Notes: generated from the letters alone by a model not told the origin. A stretch of 40,076 nt of DNA from an uncultured bacterium (GCA_902764415.1 CACWVU010000024.1:1-40076); one strand, 5' to 3'. Numbered from the stretch's first letter, positions 1 through 9,350 are shown. Made by a program: numbers and translations.

Positions 1-67
1 GCAGTCAAGGGCTCCATCGCCGAGGGTAGTGTGGGACCCGCCCATGCGAGAGTAGGACGCCGCCGGC
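1..67 (+). rRNA. rrf: 5S ribosomal RNA, 3' part (gene starts before the window)
   Basis: The stretch with GGTAGTGTGGGACCCGCCC followed by ATGCGAGAGTAGGACG matches the conserved 3' half of bacterial 5S rRNA (loops D/E and helix IV), as in the E. coli segment GGTAGTGTGGGGTCTCCCC then ATGCGAGAGTAGG. The 3' end is placed at about 67, just before a run of seven T, by alignment from memory, so it may be off by a few bases. The 5' half and the rest of the rRNA operon lie outside the window. Confidence 0.88.
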
Positions 68-110
68 TTTTTTTGTGCCCCCGAGGGCACAAAAAAACCC
101 GGCGTCGTCC
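55..110. repeat. Long inverted repeat spanning the 5S 3' end
   Basis: Positions 55-80 and 85-110 are inverted copies around a 4-nt loop (CCGA), with two mismatches. The arm reads GGACGCCGCCGG, C, seven T, then GTGCCC. The arm includes the last dozen bases of the 5S gene, so the 5S tail is mirrored downstream. On each strand the T run precedes the inner stem and the A run follows it, so this is not a textbook intrinsic terminator, although the T run directly after the 5S end could serve to terminate it. Confidence 0.8.
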
Positions 111-299
111 TGCGGACGCACCCCTCTAGCGACTTTCGCTCCGCGAAAGCTCGCGCTCCGCGCTCGGGGGATATGCCGGCTTTTTTTGTGCCTTCGCGCT
201 GTCAGCCTAGATGCCTAGAAACCTAGATGTCTAGCAATCTAGGATTGCTGGCGACGACACCGAACACCCGCTCCCCGCGACGCCGCGACCTCACATTTT
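111..299. other. Non-coding spacer with hairpins and CTAG-rich stretch
   Basis: No gene is visible here. The spacer holds a 7-bp hairpin at 133-149 (CTTTCGC, loop TCC, GCGAAAG), the 18-nt repeat at 175-192, and a CTAG-rich stretch at about 204-242 with five CTAG tetramers, a sequence that is rare in most bacterial genomes. A further hairpin (AGCAATC, loop TAG, GATTGCT) lies at 233-249. The promoter of the murC-murB gene follows directly. Confidence 0.6.
175..192. repeat. Second direct copy of the 18-nt module from the 5S tail
   Basis: The 18-mer GCCGGCTTTTTTTGTGCC at 62-79 recurs exactly at 175-192, and an inverted, nearly identical copy lies at about 86-103. Three copies within 130 bp suggest duplication of a termination module or a small palindromic element inserted behind the rRNA operon. 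Confidence 0.75.
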
Positions 300-308
300 T
301 GCTATAAT
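300..308 (+). promoter_or_regulatory. Extended -10 promoter of murC-murB (leaderless type)
   Basis: TGCTATAAT is an extended -10 element followed by ACGC, the same downstream bases found at the other promoters of this window. The hexamer ends 9 nt before the A of the ATG at 317. Standard spacing puts the transcription start 1-3 nt before the ATG. There is no Shine-Dalgarno sequence and no clear -35 box. Confidence 0.75.
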
Positions 309-316
309 ACGCAGCA

Positions 317-2218
317 ATGAGCATTGGCAGTTCCATACACTTGATTGGCGTTGGCGGGGTCGGCATGGCCGCGCTCGCCGTGCTGCTCCGTCGCCGCGGC
401 TTCGAAGTGAGCGGCTGCGACTGTTCGCTCTCGGCGCGCACGCGCTGGCTGGAGGGCGAAGGCGTGAAGGTTGCCTGTGGACACGACCCCGCCCACGCCG
501 CCGCCGCGGACTCGGCCGTGGTCACCCCCGCCGTGCCTGCGGACCATCCCGAAGTCGCTGCATTCGCCGGACGCATCCGCTCCCGCGGCGAAGTGCTGGC
601 CGAGATCGTCTCGTCCGCGTCCGACTCCATCGCCGTCTGCGGCTCCCACGGCAAGACCACCACCGCTACCTGGACCGCCCGCCTGCTTGCCGCGCTCGGC
701 GAGCCGGTGGAATGGGCGATCGGCGGCGAGACCGGCGCGTTCCCAGTGGCGGGTTTCTCGCCCGGACGCGGCGCATTCGCAGGGAAAGAGGAGGTTCTCG
801 TCGTCGAGGCGGATGAGTCGGACGGCACCCTCGCGCTCTACCGCGCTAAGACTTTGGTCGTCACCTGCTGCGACTTCGACCACCCCGACCACTTCCCGAG
901 CCGCGCCGCCTATCTCGCCTGCTTTGACACCGCTCGCCGCGCTGCGCAGGACGTCGTCGAGTCGGAGGCGCTTGCCGACGACCCCGCTCTCGCTCCCGTC
1001 CTCGCCACGCTCGCGCCCCACAACCGCCGCAACGCCCGCGCCGCCGCCGAGGTCGCAATCCGCCGCGGCCACTCTGTCGCCGCCGTCGCCGCTGCGCTGG
1101 CGGACGTTGTCGCGGAGCTTCCCGACCGCCGCTTCCAAAAGGTCGCCGAGGGCGTCTGGACCGACTATGCCCACCATCCCGCCGAAATCGCCTGCGCCGT
1201 CGCGATGGCGCGCGTCGCTGCGAAGGGCAGGCTGCGGGTCCTCTTCCAGCCCCACCGCTATTCTCGCACCCGGACCTTTGCGAAGGAGTTTCCCGCTGCG
1301 TTCGCGGGTGCGGACGAAGTGGTGCTCTGTCCCGTCTACGCCGCCTTCGAGCCGCCCGTGGAGGGCGGGGACATTGCCGACCTCTATCGCGAGTTCCGCG
1401 CCGCCGGAAAGGTAAAGTGCCTCCTCGCGCAGTCCTGCGCCGAGGCGTGGGAGCACGCCTACTCCTCTGCCGCGCCCGGCGACGTGACGCTGCTCCTCGG
1501 CGCTGGCGACATCGTCGACCTTGTCGACCGCGTGCGGCACGATGTCGCTGCAGGCGTTCCGCTGCCGCGGCGGCGCGTCGTCGTCGGCGCGATGACCAAC
1601 ACCTGGCGGAGCGACCTCAACCTGCCGATCGACTACGTCCGCGCGGAAGGCCCTGCCGGCCGACCCGGCGCGGAGATCGTCGCCGCGCGTCCGAGGCTCT
1701 GTCCCTGGATGGCCGGCATCCCCGGCACCGTCGGCGGCTGGGTGAGGATGAACGCCGGCGCGTTCGGCCACTCCGTCTCCGAAGTCGTCGACGCGGTGAA
1801 GGTGTCCGGGCGCTGGATTTCCGCCTCGGAGTGTGGCTTCGGCTACCGCACGAGCGCCATCGACGGCGTGATCGAGGACGTTCGCTGGAAGGACGATCCG
1901 CCCACTGACGCCGAGGTGGAGCCGCCAGAGTCGTATCTCGCCCGGCGCGTGCGCTTCCCCGCCGGCACCTACGGCAGCTTCTTCAAGAACCCGCCCGGCG
2001 ACTTCGCGGGACGTCTCCTCGAGGCCGCGGGTGCGAAGGGGATGCGGGTCGGCGGAGCGTACGTCTGGGACGGCCACGCCAACGTCATCGTGCGCGGCGA
2101 AGGGGCGACCGCGTCGGACGTCCTCGCGCTCGCGCGGCTCATGCGCAGCCTCGTCTTCTTCCGCTTCGGCGTCTCGCTTGAGCCCGAGGTTCGCGGCATC
2201 GACTTTGACCGGCGATGA
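317..2218 (+). CDS. murC/murB: MurC-MurB fusion: UDP-MurNAc-L-alanine ligase / UDP-MurNAc dehydrogenase
   Basis: A 633-residue cytoplasmic protein joining two steps of peptidoglycan precursor synthesis. Residues 1 to about 415 are MurC: nucleotide-binding GVGGVGM start, P-loop GSHGKTTT at 109-116, EADESDG, the HNRRN segment, then YAHHPAEI and FQPHRYSRT of the C-terminal ligase domain. Residues about 420-633 are MurB: GIPGTVGG at 467-474, FGYRTS with the catalytic-type Arg, GSFFKNP with the proton-donor Ser554, and SLEPEVRG near the end with the catalytic Glu. Both halves are short. The MurC central domain is about 40 residues shorter than in E. coli, and MurB has lost most of its N-terminal FAD subdomain, keeping only a degenerate GAMTN where GxGSN is expected. 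The MurC call is firm; whether MurB is active is open. The ATG at 317 follows a leaderless-type promoter; the stop overlaps the umuC start. Confidence 0.9.
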   Translation: MSIGSSIHLIGVGGVGMAALAVLLRRRGFEVSGCDCSLSARTRWLEGEGVKVACGHDPAHAAAADSAVVTPAVPADHPEVAAFAGRIRSRGEVLAEIVSSASDSIAVCGSHGKTTTATWTARLLAALGEPVEWAIGGETGAFPVAGFSPGRGAFAGKEEVLVVEADESDGTLALYRAKTLVVTCCDFDHPDHFPSRAAYLACFDTARRAAQDVVESEALADDPALAPVLATLAPHNRRNARAAAEVAIRRGHSVAAVAAALADVVAELPDRRFQKVAEGVWTDYAHHPAEIACAVAMARVAAKGRLRVLFQPHRYSRTRTFAKEFPAAFAGADEVVLCPVYAAFEPPVEGGDIADLYREFRAAGKVKCLLAQSCAEAWEHAYSSAAPGDVTLLLGAGDIVDLVDRVRHDVAAGVPLPRRRVVVGAMTNTWRSDLNLPIDYVRAEGPAGRPGAEIVAARPRLCPWMAGIPGTVGGWVRMNAGAFGHSVSEVVDAVKVSGRWISASECGFGYRTSAIDGVIEDVRWKDDPPTDAEVEPPESYLARRVRFPAGTYGSFFKNPPGDFAGRLLEAAGAKGMRVGGAYVWDGHANVIVRGEGATASDVLALARLMRSLVFFRFGVSLEPEVRGIDFDRR

Positions 2219-3462
2219 TCGGGCTCGTTGACGTCAACAACTGCTTCGTGAGCTGCGAGCGTGTGTTCGACCGCAGTCTCGTCGGGCGTCCAGTGGCCGT
2301 CCTCTCCAACAACGACGGCTGCTGCGTCGCGCGGTCCAACGAGTTCAAGGCGCTTGGCATCGCGATGGGCACGCCGTACTTCCAGCTCAAGAACCGCGAG
2401 GCGTCCGGCGAGCTCGTCTTCCGCTCCTCCAACTACGAGCTCTACGGTGACATGTCGCGGCGGTTCATCTCGGTCCTGCGCGACGATGCGCTGGAGGTGG
2501 AACAGTACTCGATCGACGAGGCGTTCATCCACCCGCCGCACCTCGCCGACGGCGACTTTGTTGCGTTCGGGCGGCGCCTGCGCGCCAAGGTCCTCCGCTG
2601 GACCGGGCTTCCCTGCGGCATCGGCTTTGCGCCCACGAAGACGCTGGCGAAGATCGCCAACGAGAAGGCGAAGAAGATGCCTGGCGGCGTCTGGCAGCTG
2701 CCGGACGACCCGACGGACACGCTTGCGTCGCTCGCCGCCGGCGACGTCTGGGGCGTGGGGCGCCACCTCGTGCTCCGGCTCCGCGCTGAGCAGGTCTTCA
2801 CCGCCAGGGACCTGAGGGACGCACCCGACGACCTGCTGCGCGCCGTCGGCGGCGTCACGCTCCTGCGTACGGCGATGGAACTTCGCGGCGAAAGCTGCCT
2901 CGACGAGCGCGACTACGACGCCGACCCGGAGAGCATCACCTGCTCGCGCTCGTTCGGCGAGTGGGTGACGACGAAGGAGGGGATTGTCGAGTCGGTGGCG
3001 TCCTTTGCCGCGCAGGCGGCGGAGAAGCTGCGCCGCCACGCGATGCTCGCCTCCGGCTGCAACGTCTTCGCCCAGGTGCACCGCACCGGCGGCGGCGGGG
3101 AGTTCGTGGAGCGGACGGCGGTGTTCCCCTCGCCTACCGACGCCACCAACGAGATCATCGCGGCAGTTCGTCCGGCGGCCGAGGCGCTGTTCGTGCCGAG
3201 ACTCGGCTACCGCAAGACCGGGGTGGTGTTCTTCGGGCTCGAGAAGGCCGGCACGGCGCGCCAGCTCGACCTCTTCACCACGGTCACGGCGGCGGAGTCC
3301 TCGCCGCTCTACCGCGCGGTCGACCGCCTCAACGCGAAGTACGGCGCGGGAAGGGTGTTCTCCGCGTCCGAGGGCGTGGGCGCGAAGGCGTGGGCGGCGA
3401 AGCGCTCCAAGCTCTCCCGCCGCGCCACCACCTGCTGGGACGAGCTGCTGGTGGTCCACTGA
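2215..3462 (+). CDS. umuC: Y-family DNA polymerase, UmuC type (Pol V catalytic subunit)
   Basis: This 415-residue protein is a translesion polymerase of the UmuC branch: [10 protein letters not shown] at the start with metal-binding Asp6, [17 protein letters not shown] [26 protein letters not shown], and YSIDEAF with catalytic Asp101-Glu102. [20 protein letters not shown] segment and a C-terminal little-finger region follow. The length matches E. coli UmuC (422). The start codon overlaps the stop of murC-murB as ATGA, so translation is probably coupled. No umuD or imuA/imuB partner gene is in the window, so the cofactor and any SOS control must lie elsewhere; I saw no LexA-like box. Co-transcription with a cell-wall gene is unusual. 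Confidence 0.93.
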   Translation: MIGLVDVNNCFVSCERVFDRSLVGRPVAVLSNNDGCCVARSNEFKALGIAMGTPYFQLKNREASGELVFRSSNYELYGDMSRRFISVLRDDALEVEQYSIDEAFIHPPHLADGDFVAFGRRLRAKVLRWTGLPCGIGFAPTKTLAKIANEKAKKMPGGVWQLPDDPTDTLASLAAGDVWGVGRHLVLRLRAEQVFTARDLRDAPDDLLRAVGGVTLLRTAMELRGESCLDERDYDADPESITCSRSFGEWVTTKEGIVESVASFAAQAAEKLRRHAMLASGCNVFAQVHRTGGGGEFVERTAVFPSPTDATNEIIAAVRPAAEALFVPRLGYRKTGVVFFGLEKAGTARQLDLFTTVTAAESSPLYRAVDRLNAKYGAGRVFSASEGVGAKAWAAKRSKLSRRATTCWDELLVVH

Positions 3463-3466
3463 CTCC

Positions 3467-3508
3467 CCACGAACCACGAATCACGAGCCACGAACCACGA
3501 ACCACGAA
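3467..3508. repeat. Six tandem 7-nt repeats (CCACGAA) upstream of a promoter
   Basis: Six contiguous heptamers: CCACGAA, CCACGAA, TCACGAG, CCACGAA, CCACGAA, CCACGAA. They begin just after the umuC stop and end 2 nt before the TGG of the next promoter. Short heptanucleotide tandem repeats are known from cyanobacteria (STRR sequences). Here they could be slippage products or an array of protein-binding sites. Confidence 0.9.
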
Positions 3509-3510
3509 TA

Positions 3511-3519
3511 TGGTATAAT
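3511..3519 (+). promoter_or_regulatory. Extended -10 promoter of the nucleoside phosphorylase gene (leaderless type)
   Basis: TGGTATAAT followed by ACGC. The hexamer ends 7 nt before the A of the ATG at 3526, so the expected transcription start is the start codon itself. No -35 box is evident; the heptamer array lies where one would be expected. Confidence 0.85.
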
Positions 3520-3525
3520 ACGCCC

Positions 3526-4842
<1,317 letters not shown>

Positions 4843-4868
4843 CAACGACATCTTGGAGGTCACGGAAC

Positions 4869-5579
4869 ATGGTCGACTACACCGAGCTCAGGAAGAAGTT
4901 CAAGGCGAAGAACCCGCAGCTGGACGAAAAGCGCCGCAAGAAGCAGCTGGCGATCAAGAAGATCGCGCGCGAGTACGAGGCGAAGAAGGCGGAGATCGCC
5001 GGCGGCGCTCCGGACCTGAAGAAGGGGCCGCTCTTCTACGGCATGGTGGTGCTCGTCCTCGTCGTGGCCGGCTCGCTGGTCGTCCCCGCCATCATGCGCG
5101 GCGACCTGACCCTCGGCAAGAAGCGCATCGAGCGCAACGAGCTCAACGCCCGCAAGTCGATGGACGCCCTGTCGGTGGCGCTGGGACGCTACAAGTTCCA
5201 CGTCGGCGAGTATCCGTCGGCCGAGGAGGGGCTCGCCCCGCTCGCCTACCGCAAGCCGAAGGAGATAATGACGGTGCGGCGGCAGCATCCCGGCTGGGAC
5301 GGCCCCTACATCAACCACGTGGTCAAGGATCCGTGGGGCAACGACTACTTCTACGAGCCGCGTCCGGAAGGAGGCAATCCAATCCTCTACTCCAAGGGCC
5401 CTGACGGCCGCGCCGGCACCGACGACGATGTCCTCCCGGACCAGCTCAGCTTCGACGAGCCGTTCCGCGACACCTCCTGGACCAACCACTGGGCGCCGTG
5501 CGAGCTGCGCGGCGTGGTGGTCGCGCCCGACGAGGAGACGAAGCTCCGCGTCCAGGAGCAGATGAAGGAATACGAGTGA
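4869..5579 (+). CDS. GspG-like (type II secretion pseudopilin domain) membrane protein
   Basis: A 236-residue protein. Residues 1-50 are highly charged and rich in Lys/Arg/Glu, probably cytoplasmic and helical. One transmembrane segment spans about 56-76. Residues about 95-190 resemble the C-terminal globular domain of GspG: YPSAEEGLAPL, WDGPYINHVVKDPWGNDYFY, and a GPDGRAGTDDD loop like the calcium-binding loop of the family. The usual prepilin leader (short basic peptide, Gly, then a hydrophobic helix starting with Phe and carrying Glu5) is absent, so the domain sits on an ordinary internal anchor and is not expected to be processed or polymerised as a pilin. The start is ATG 4869 with GGAGG 9 nt upstream. 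No other secretion genes are nearby. The family of the C-terminal domain is fairly sure; the role is unknown. Confidence 0.72.
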   Translation: MVDYTELRKKFKAKNPQLDEKRRKKQLAIKKIAREYEAKKAEIAGGAPDLKKGPLFYGMVVLVLVVAGSLVVPAIMRGDLTLGKKRIERNELNARKSMDALSVALGRYKFHVGEYPSAEEGLAPLAYRKPKEIMTVRRQHPGWDGPYINHVVKDPWGNDYFYEPRPEGGNPILYSKGPDGRAGTDDDVLPDQLSFDEPFRDTSWTNHWAPCELRGVVVAPDEETKLRVQEQMKEYE

Positions 5580-5646
5580 TTGCAAGGGAATCGTCCTGCG
5601 CAACTGCCGCGGATTCACCTTCGACCGCACCACGATCGACGACTGA
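5578..5646 (+). pseudogene. Remnant: C-terminal tail of a lost beta-helix (GH28-like) gene
   Basis: Between the GspG-like gene and the GH28 gene, one frame reads KGIVLRNCRGFTFDRTTIDD and then TGA at 5644-5646. This looks like the last coil of a right-handed beta-helix enzyme. Almost every codon ends in G or C, as in real genes here. It has no start codon of its own and lies in a different frame from the preceding gene. I read it as the 3' stump of a deleted polysaccharidase gene; chance resemblance is possible because the piece is only about 20 codons long. Confidence 0.5.
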
Positions 5647-5674
5647 ACTTTCAACCACCACAAGGAGCACAACC

Positions 5675-7048
5675 ATGAAAGCAGCCATGACCATAGCATT
5701 TGCCGCCGCGCTCGTCGCCGCCGCGTCGGCCAGGGACTTCGACCCGCGCGCATTCGGCGCGAAGGGCGACGGCGCGGCCAAGGACACAGTCGCGATCCAG
5801 CAGGCGATCGACGCCTGCGCCAAGGCCGGCGGCGGCAGGGTGGTGCTTTCGCAGGGGACGTTCCTATCCGGGATGGTGTTCCTGAGGGACGGCGTCGACC
5901 TCCACATCGAAGTCGACGCCACGCTGCTCGGCTCGAAGGACGACTCGGACTTCCCGACCAACGTTCCCAGCGCCGTCCTCGACCCGGGCAAGACCACGCG
6001 CGGCCGCACCACCGCGCTCGTCGTCGCCGACGGCCGCCGCAACGTCGCGCTCACCGGCCGCGGCAAAATCGACTGCAACGGCATGGCGTTCGTCAAGCTC
6101 TCCAACAGCCTCTCCTACGGCTACGAGAACGAGGGCAACGCCGGCGCGGACGCGAAGCCGCTCGGCGAGGACGAGTGGGTGAACTGGAAGTACCGCCGCA
6201 TCCCCGGCAAGCTCGGACCTCCGCGGATGATCCTCTTCGCCGGCTGCCAGGACGTGCTGGTCGAGGACGTCACCCTCGTCCACCCGGCCGCCGGCTGGGG
6301 CTACTGGGTTACCGACTGCGACCGCGTCGTCTTCGAGCGCGTCAAGGTGCTCGCCGACCCCGAGCTCCCCAACAACGACGGCATCCACCTCAACGCGTCG
6401 AGGGACGTCTCGATCTCCAACTGCCGCATCCTCGCCGGCGACGACGCGATCGTGGTGCGGTGCAACAACCGTCCGTTCCGCGACGGGCGCCTCCGCGTAT
6501 GCGAGCGCGTGACCGTGGCCAACTGCCAGCTCACCAGCCACGCGAACGCCATCCGCATCGGCTGGCTCAACGACGGCGTGGTGAGGAACTGCACCTTCAC
6601 GGGGCTCGCCATCACCGACTCCGCCTGCGGCATCGGCATCGACCTGCCGCCGTTCGAGAAGGGGATGGACGACTACGGGGTCGAGGCGTCGCTCTACGAG
6701 AACCTGGTCTTCTCGTCGATCGTGATGGACCGCATCTACTCCTCGCCCGTCCGCTTCGACATCACCGGCGAGGAGTTCACGCGCATGGAGGGGATCAGGG
6801 CGATCACCTTCTCGGACATCCGCGCCCGCGCCTACAAGTTCCCCGACCTGCGCGTGGCGAAGGGACGTGAGCTTGAGGACGTCGTTTTCCGCGGCTGCGC
6901 GTTCACCCGCTGCGCCGACGGTGCCTTCCCCGGGCGCTGGAAGCAGAAGGGTGCCGCGTACTGGTGGAACGAGGGCAGGGATGAGTTCCGCGGACTGAAG
7001 GGGGTGCGCTTCGACGGCTGCACCTTCACCGACGTCCCGGCAAAGTGA
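5675..7048 (+). CDS. Secreted glycoside hydrolase family 28 (polygalacturonase-like)
   Basis: A 457-residue protein with a signal peptide (MKAAMTIAFAAALVAAASA). The mature protein begins with FDPRAFGAKGDGAAKDTVAIQQAID, the classical start of GH28/pectin-lyase-fold enzymes, followed by repeated beta-helix coils. The NNDGIHLNASRDVSI and LAGDDAIVVR segments (about residues 234-268) supply the Asp residues of the NTD and DD motifs. The usual GHG motif is replaced by SHANAIRIGW, and no clear RIK triad is visible, so the substrate is probably not plain polygalacturonan. With rhamnose genes next door, a rhamnogalacturonan or rhamnose-linked substrate is plausible (inference). Start ATG 5675 is supported by CAAGGAG 10 nt upstream and by the signal peptide. 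No promoter of the TGGTATAAT type precedes it. Confidence 0.85.
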   Translation: MKAAMTIAFAAALVAAASARDFDPRAFGAKGDGAAKDTVAIQQAIDACAKAGGGRVVLSQGTFLSGMVFLRDGVDLHIEVDATLLGSKDDSDFPTNVPSAVLDPGKTTRGRTTALVVADGRRNVALTGRGKIDCNGMAFVKLSNSLSYGYENEGNAGADAKPLGEDEWVNWKYRRIPGKLGPPRMILFAGCQDVLVEDVTLVHPAAGWGYWVTDCDRVVFERVKVLADPELPNNDGIHLNASRDVSISNCRILAGDDAIVVRCNNRPFRDGRLRVCERVTVANCQLTSHANAIRIGWLNDGVVRNCTFTGLAITDSACGIGIDLPPFEKGMDDYGVEASLYENLVFSSIVMDRIYSSPVRFDITGEEFTRMEGIRAITFSDIRARAYKFPDLRVAKGRELEDVVFRGCAFTRCADGAFPGRWKQKGAAYWWNEGRDEFRGLKGVRFDGCTFTDVPAK

Positions 7049-7074
7049 GTCCGCGGCAGATTGCGCGGAAAATA

Positions 7075-7083
7075 TGGTATAAT
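7075..7083 (+). promoter_or_regulatory. Extended -10 promoter of the rhamnose operon (leaderless type)
   Basis: TGGTATAAT followed by ACAC. The hexamer ends 8 nt before the A of the rhaB ATG at 7091, leaving no space for a ribosome-binding site. It lies only 27 nt behind the GH28 stop, so the kinase has its own promoter. Confidence 0.85.
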
Positions 7084-7090
7084 ACACTCT

Positions 7091-8512
7091 ATGAAGAACT
7101 ATCTTGCCATAGACATCGGGGCGTCCAGCGGCCGGCACATCATCGGCCGGGTGCAGGACGGCAAGATCGCCCTCGAGGAGGTCTATCGTTTCGACAACTC
7201 GCAGATCCGCCGCCGCGGCCACGACTGCTGGGACATCGACGCGCTCGTCGAGTCGGTCAAGAAGGGCATCGACGCGGCGATGGAGAAGGCCGAGATCGGC
7301 TCCATCGGCATCGACACCTGGGGCGTCGACTTCGTGCTCCTGGACGAGAAGGGCGAGCGCATCGGCGACGCCGTGGCCTACCGCGACGCGCGCACGACCG
7401 GCGCCGACGCGGAGATCGAGCGCGACGTCATCTCCTTCGCAGACCTCTACCGGCGCGTCGGCCTGCAGAAGGCACCATACAACACCATCTACCAGCTCTG
7501 GGCGCTCAAGAAGGAGCATCCCGAGGAGCTCGAGGCGGCGGCGCACTTCCTGACCGTGCCCGAGTACATCAACTACCGCCTGACCGGGAACATCGTCCAC
7601 GAGTACACCGACTCATCCACCACCGCGCTCCTCGACGCGGCGAAGAAGGACTGGGACTTCGAGCTCATCGAGAAGCTCGGGCTGCCGCGGCGGATCTTCG
7701 GCAAGCTCGAGATGCCCGGCGCAGAGGTGGGCGAGTACCGCGGCGTCAAGGTGGTGCTGCCGGCGCTGCACGACACCGGCTCGGCGTACCTGGCGGTGCC
7801 GGCGCGCGACGACAAGGCGGTGTACCTCTCGAGCGGAACCTGGTCGCTCCTCGGCGTCGAGAACGAGAAGCCCATCACCACCGCCGAGGCGATGCGCGCG
7901 AACTTCACCAACGAGGGCGGCGCGTGGGGCCGCTACCGCTTCCTCAAGAACATCATGGGGCTGTGGATGATCCAGTCCATCCGCCGCGAGCTCAACGGCG
8001 TGAGCTACGTGGAGGGCGCGGACCGCGACGAGACGATCGACGCGCTCAAGCGTCTCGCCGACTACGAGAAGGGCAAAAGCTACTCCTTCGCCGACCTGGA
8101 GATGTCGGCTCGCGGCGCCGGCGGCTACACGCTCACGGTGGACGTCAACGACTCGCGCTTCCTCAACCCGAAGTCGATGATCGGCGAGGTGCTGGCCGCC
8201 GCCGAGTCCGATGGACGGCCGCCGGCGACGATCGGCGAGCTCATGCAGTGCGTCTACAAGTCGCTCGCCGCGTGCTACGCGGACGCGATCCGCAGCCTCT
8301 CGGAGATCACCGGCAAGACGTACACCTCGGTCAACATCGTCGGCGGCGGCTCCAAGGACCGCTACCTCAACGCGCTCACCGCCGAGGCGACGGGCCTCGA
8401 CGTCTTCGCCGGCCCGACGGAAGGCACGGCGATCGGCAACCTCATCGTGCAGATGATCGCGGGCGGCGAGTTCGCCGACCTCGCCGCGGCGCGCGCGGCG
8501 ATCGTCCGCTAA
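7091..8512 (+). CDS. rhaB: L-rhamnulokinase
   Basis: The 473-residue cytosolic FGGY-family kinase phosphorylates L-rhamnulose at O-1. It shows DIGASSGR (residues 6-13), the phosphate-binding loop of the RhaB branch, then IGIDTWGVDFVLLD, YRDARTTG, LTVPEYINYRLTG, LPALHDTGSAYLAVPA, LSSGTWSLLGVE and VGGGSKDRYLNALTA, all matching RhaB closely. The start at 7091 is chosen because the family start MKNYLAIDIG begins there, 8 nt after the -10 hexamer. It is the first gene of a rhaB - class II aldolase - fucO operon. The L-rhamnose isomerase expected in the pathway (rhaA) is not in the window. Confidence 0.94.
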   Translation: MKNYLAIDIGASSGRHIIGRVQDGKIALEEVYRFDNSQIRRRGHDCWDIDALVESVKKGIDAAMEKAEIGSIGIDTWGVDFVLLDEKGERIGDAVAYRDARTTGADAEIERDVISFADLYRRVGLQKAPYNTIYQLWALKKEHPEELEAAAHFLTVPEYINYRLTGNIVHEYTDSSTTALLDAAKKDWDFELIEKLGLPRRIFGKLEMPGAEVGEYRGVKVVLPALHDTGSAYLAVPARDDKAVYLSSGTWSLLGVENEKPITTAEAMRANFTNEGGAWGRYRFLKNIMGLWMIQSIRRELNGVSYVEGADRDETIDALKRLADYEKGKSYSFADLEMSARGAGGYTLTVDVNDSRFLNPKSMIGEVLAAAESDGRPPATIGELMQCVYKSLAACYADAIRSLSEITGKTYTSVNIVGGGSKDRYLNALTAEATGLDVFAGPTEGTAIGNLIVQMIAGGEFADLAAARAAIVR

Positions 8513-8531
8513 GTGTTTCAAGGAGAAGCAA

Positions 8532-9350
8532 ATGGACAAGAAGCTCTACATCAACCCGCCGCTCCCGAACCGCGTCTACGACTGGCGCAAGGGTCCGCAG
8601 CCGAAGACCCGCCGCGAGCTCGACCGGTTCTTCAACTCGCCGGCGATCAACAAGGTCAAGGACGCGATCTGCGAGATGGGCAGGCGCATCTACAACAAGG
8701 GATACACCGACGGCAACGGCGGCAACCTGTCGGTGCGGGTGGGCGAGGACCTCGTCCTCTGCTCGCCGACGCTCTGCTGCAAGGGCTTCATGGAGCGCGA
8801 GGACATCTGCCTCGTGGACATGTCGGCCGGCCAGCTCTGCGGGCGGCGTCCGCGCACGAGCGAGGTGAAGGTGCACATCGCGATGATGAAGACCGCCGGC
8901 TGGAACGCGTGCGTCCACTGCCATCCGCCGCACTGCAACGCCTTCCTCTTCGCCGGGCAGGTGCCGCCGAACGGGATCAACCCCGAGGCGGACATCTTCT
9001 TCAACCAGATCCCGCTCGCGCCCTACGGCACGCCGGGGACCGACGAGGTGGCGGCGAACGTGGCGAAGATGTCGAAGAAGTCCAACGTGGTCTTCATGGA
9101 GAACCACGGCATTGTCTGCGGCGCGCGCGACATCGAGGAGGCTGAGTGGTTCGCCGAGAACGCCGACGCCTACTGCCAGGTGCTGCTGCTCGCGGCCGGC
9201 CACGGCGGCAGGCTCCAGCAGGTGGGGCCGCAGTCGGTGAAGGACTTCCTCGCCATCCGCAAGGCGCTCGGGCTGCCGCTCGCCGCTGGCCAGAAGCTCT
9301 ACAACACCGACCGCTTCAACGGCTACCGGATGAAGCGCGTCGGCAAGTGA
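8532..9350 (+). CDS. rhaD: Class II aldolase, probable L-rhamnulose-1-phosphate aldolase
   Basis: The 272-residue zinc-dependent aldolase most likely cleaves L-rhamnulose-1-phosphate to dihydroxyacetone phosphate and L-lactaldehyde, given the kinase before it and the lactaldehyde reductase after it. TDGNGGNLSVR, SEVKVHIAMM, the zinc site VHCHPPHCNAF and the third ligand in MENHGIVCGA identify the aldolase II/adducin fold. The sequence is closer to the FucA/planctomycete-type aldolases than to E. coli RhaD, so fuculose-1-phosphate could be an additional substrate. About 37 residues precede the conserved core (MDKKLYINPPLPNRVYDWRK and on). The start has AAGGAGA 8 nt upstream within the leader TTTCAAGGAGAAGCAA. 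Confidence 0.85.
   Translation: MDKKLYINPPLPNRVYDWRKGPQPKTRRELDRFFNSPAINKVKDAICEMGRRIYNKGYTDGNGGNLSVRVGEDLVLCSPTLCCKGFMEREDICLVDMSAGQLCGRRPRTSEVKVHIAMMKTAGWNACVHCHPPHCNAFLFAGQVPPNGINPEADIFFNQIPLAPYGTPGTDEVAANVAKMSKKSNVVFMENHGIVCGARDIEEAEWFAENADAYCQVLLLAAGHGGRLQQVGPQSVKDFLAIRKALGLPLAAGQKLYNTDRFNGYRMKRVGK

Noticed and set aside
68..97. Classical intrinsic terminator after 5S rRNA
   Set aside because: The T run comes before the perfect stem and an A run follows it on both strands, so the usual stem-then-T order is not met; kept only as an inverted repeat.
302..2077. Long open frame on the minus strand opposite murC-murB
   Set aside because: It mirrors the coding strand in a GC-rich genome, has no recognisable motifs and its composition (Arg/Gly/Ala-rich) is that of an antisense shadow. 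The same holds for the other long antisense frames, e.g. 14516-18037 and 27629-29911.
3467..3508. CRISPR-like array
   Set aside because: The repeats are 7 nt long, contiguous and without spacers; there are no cas genes.
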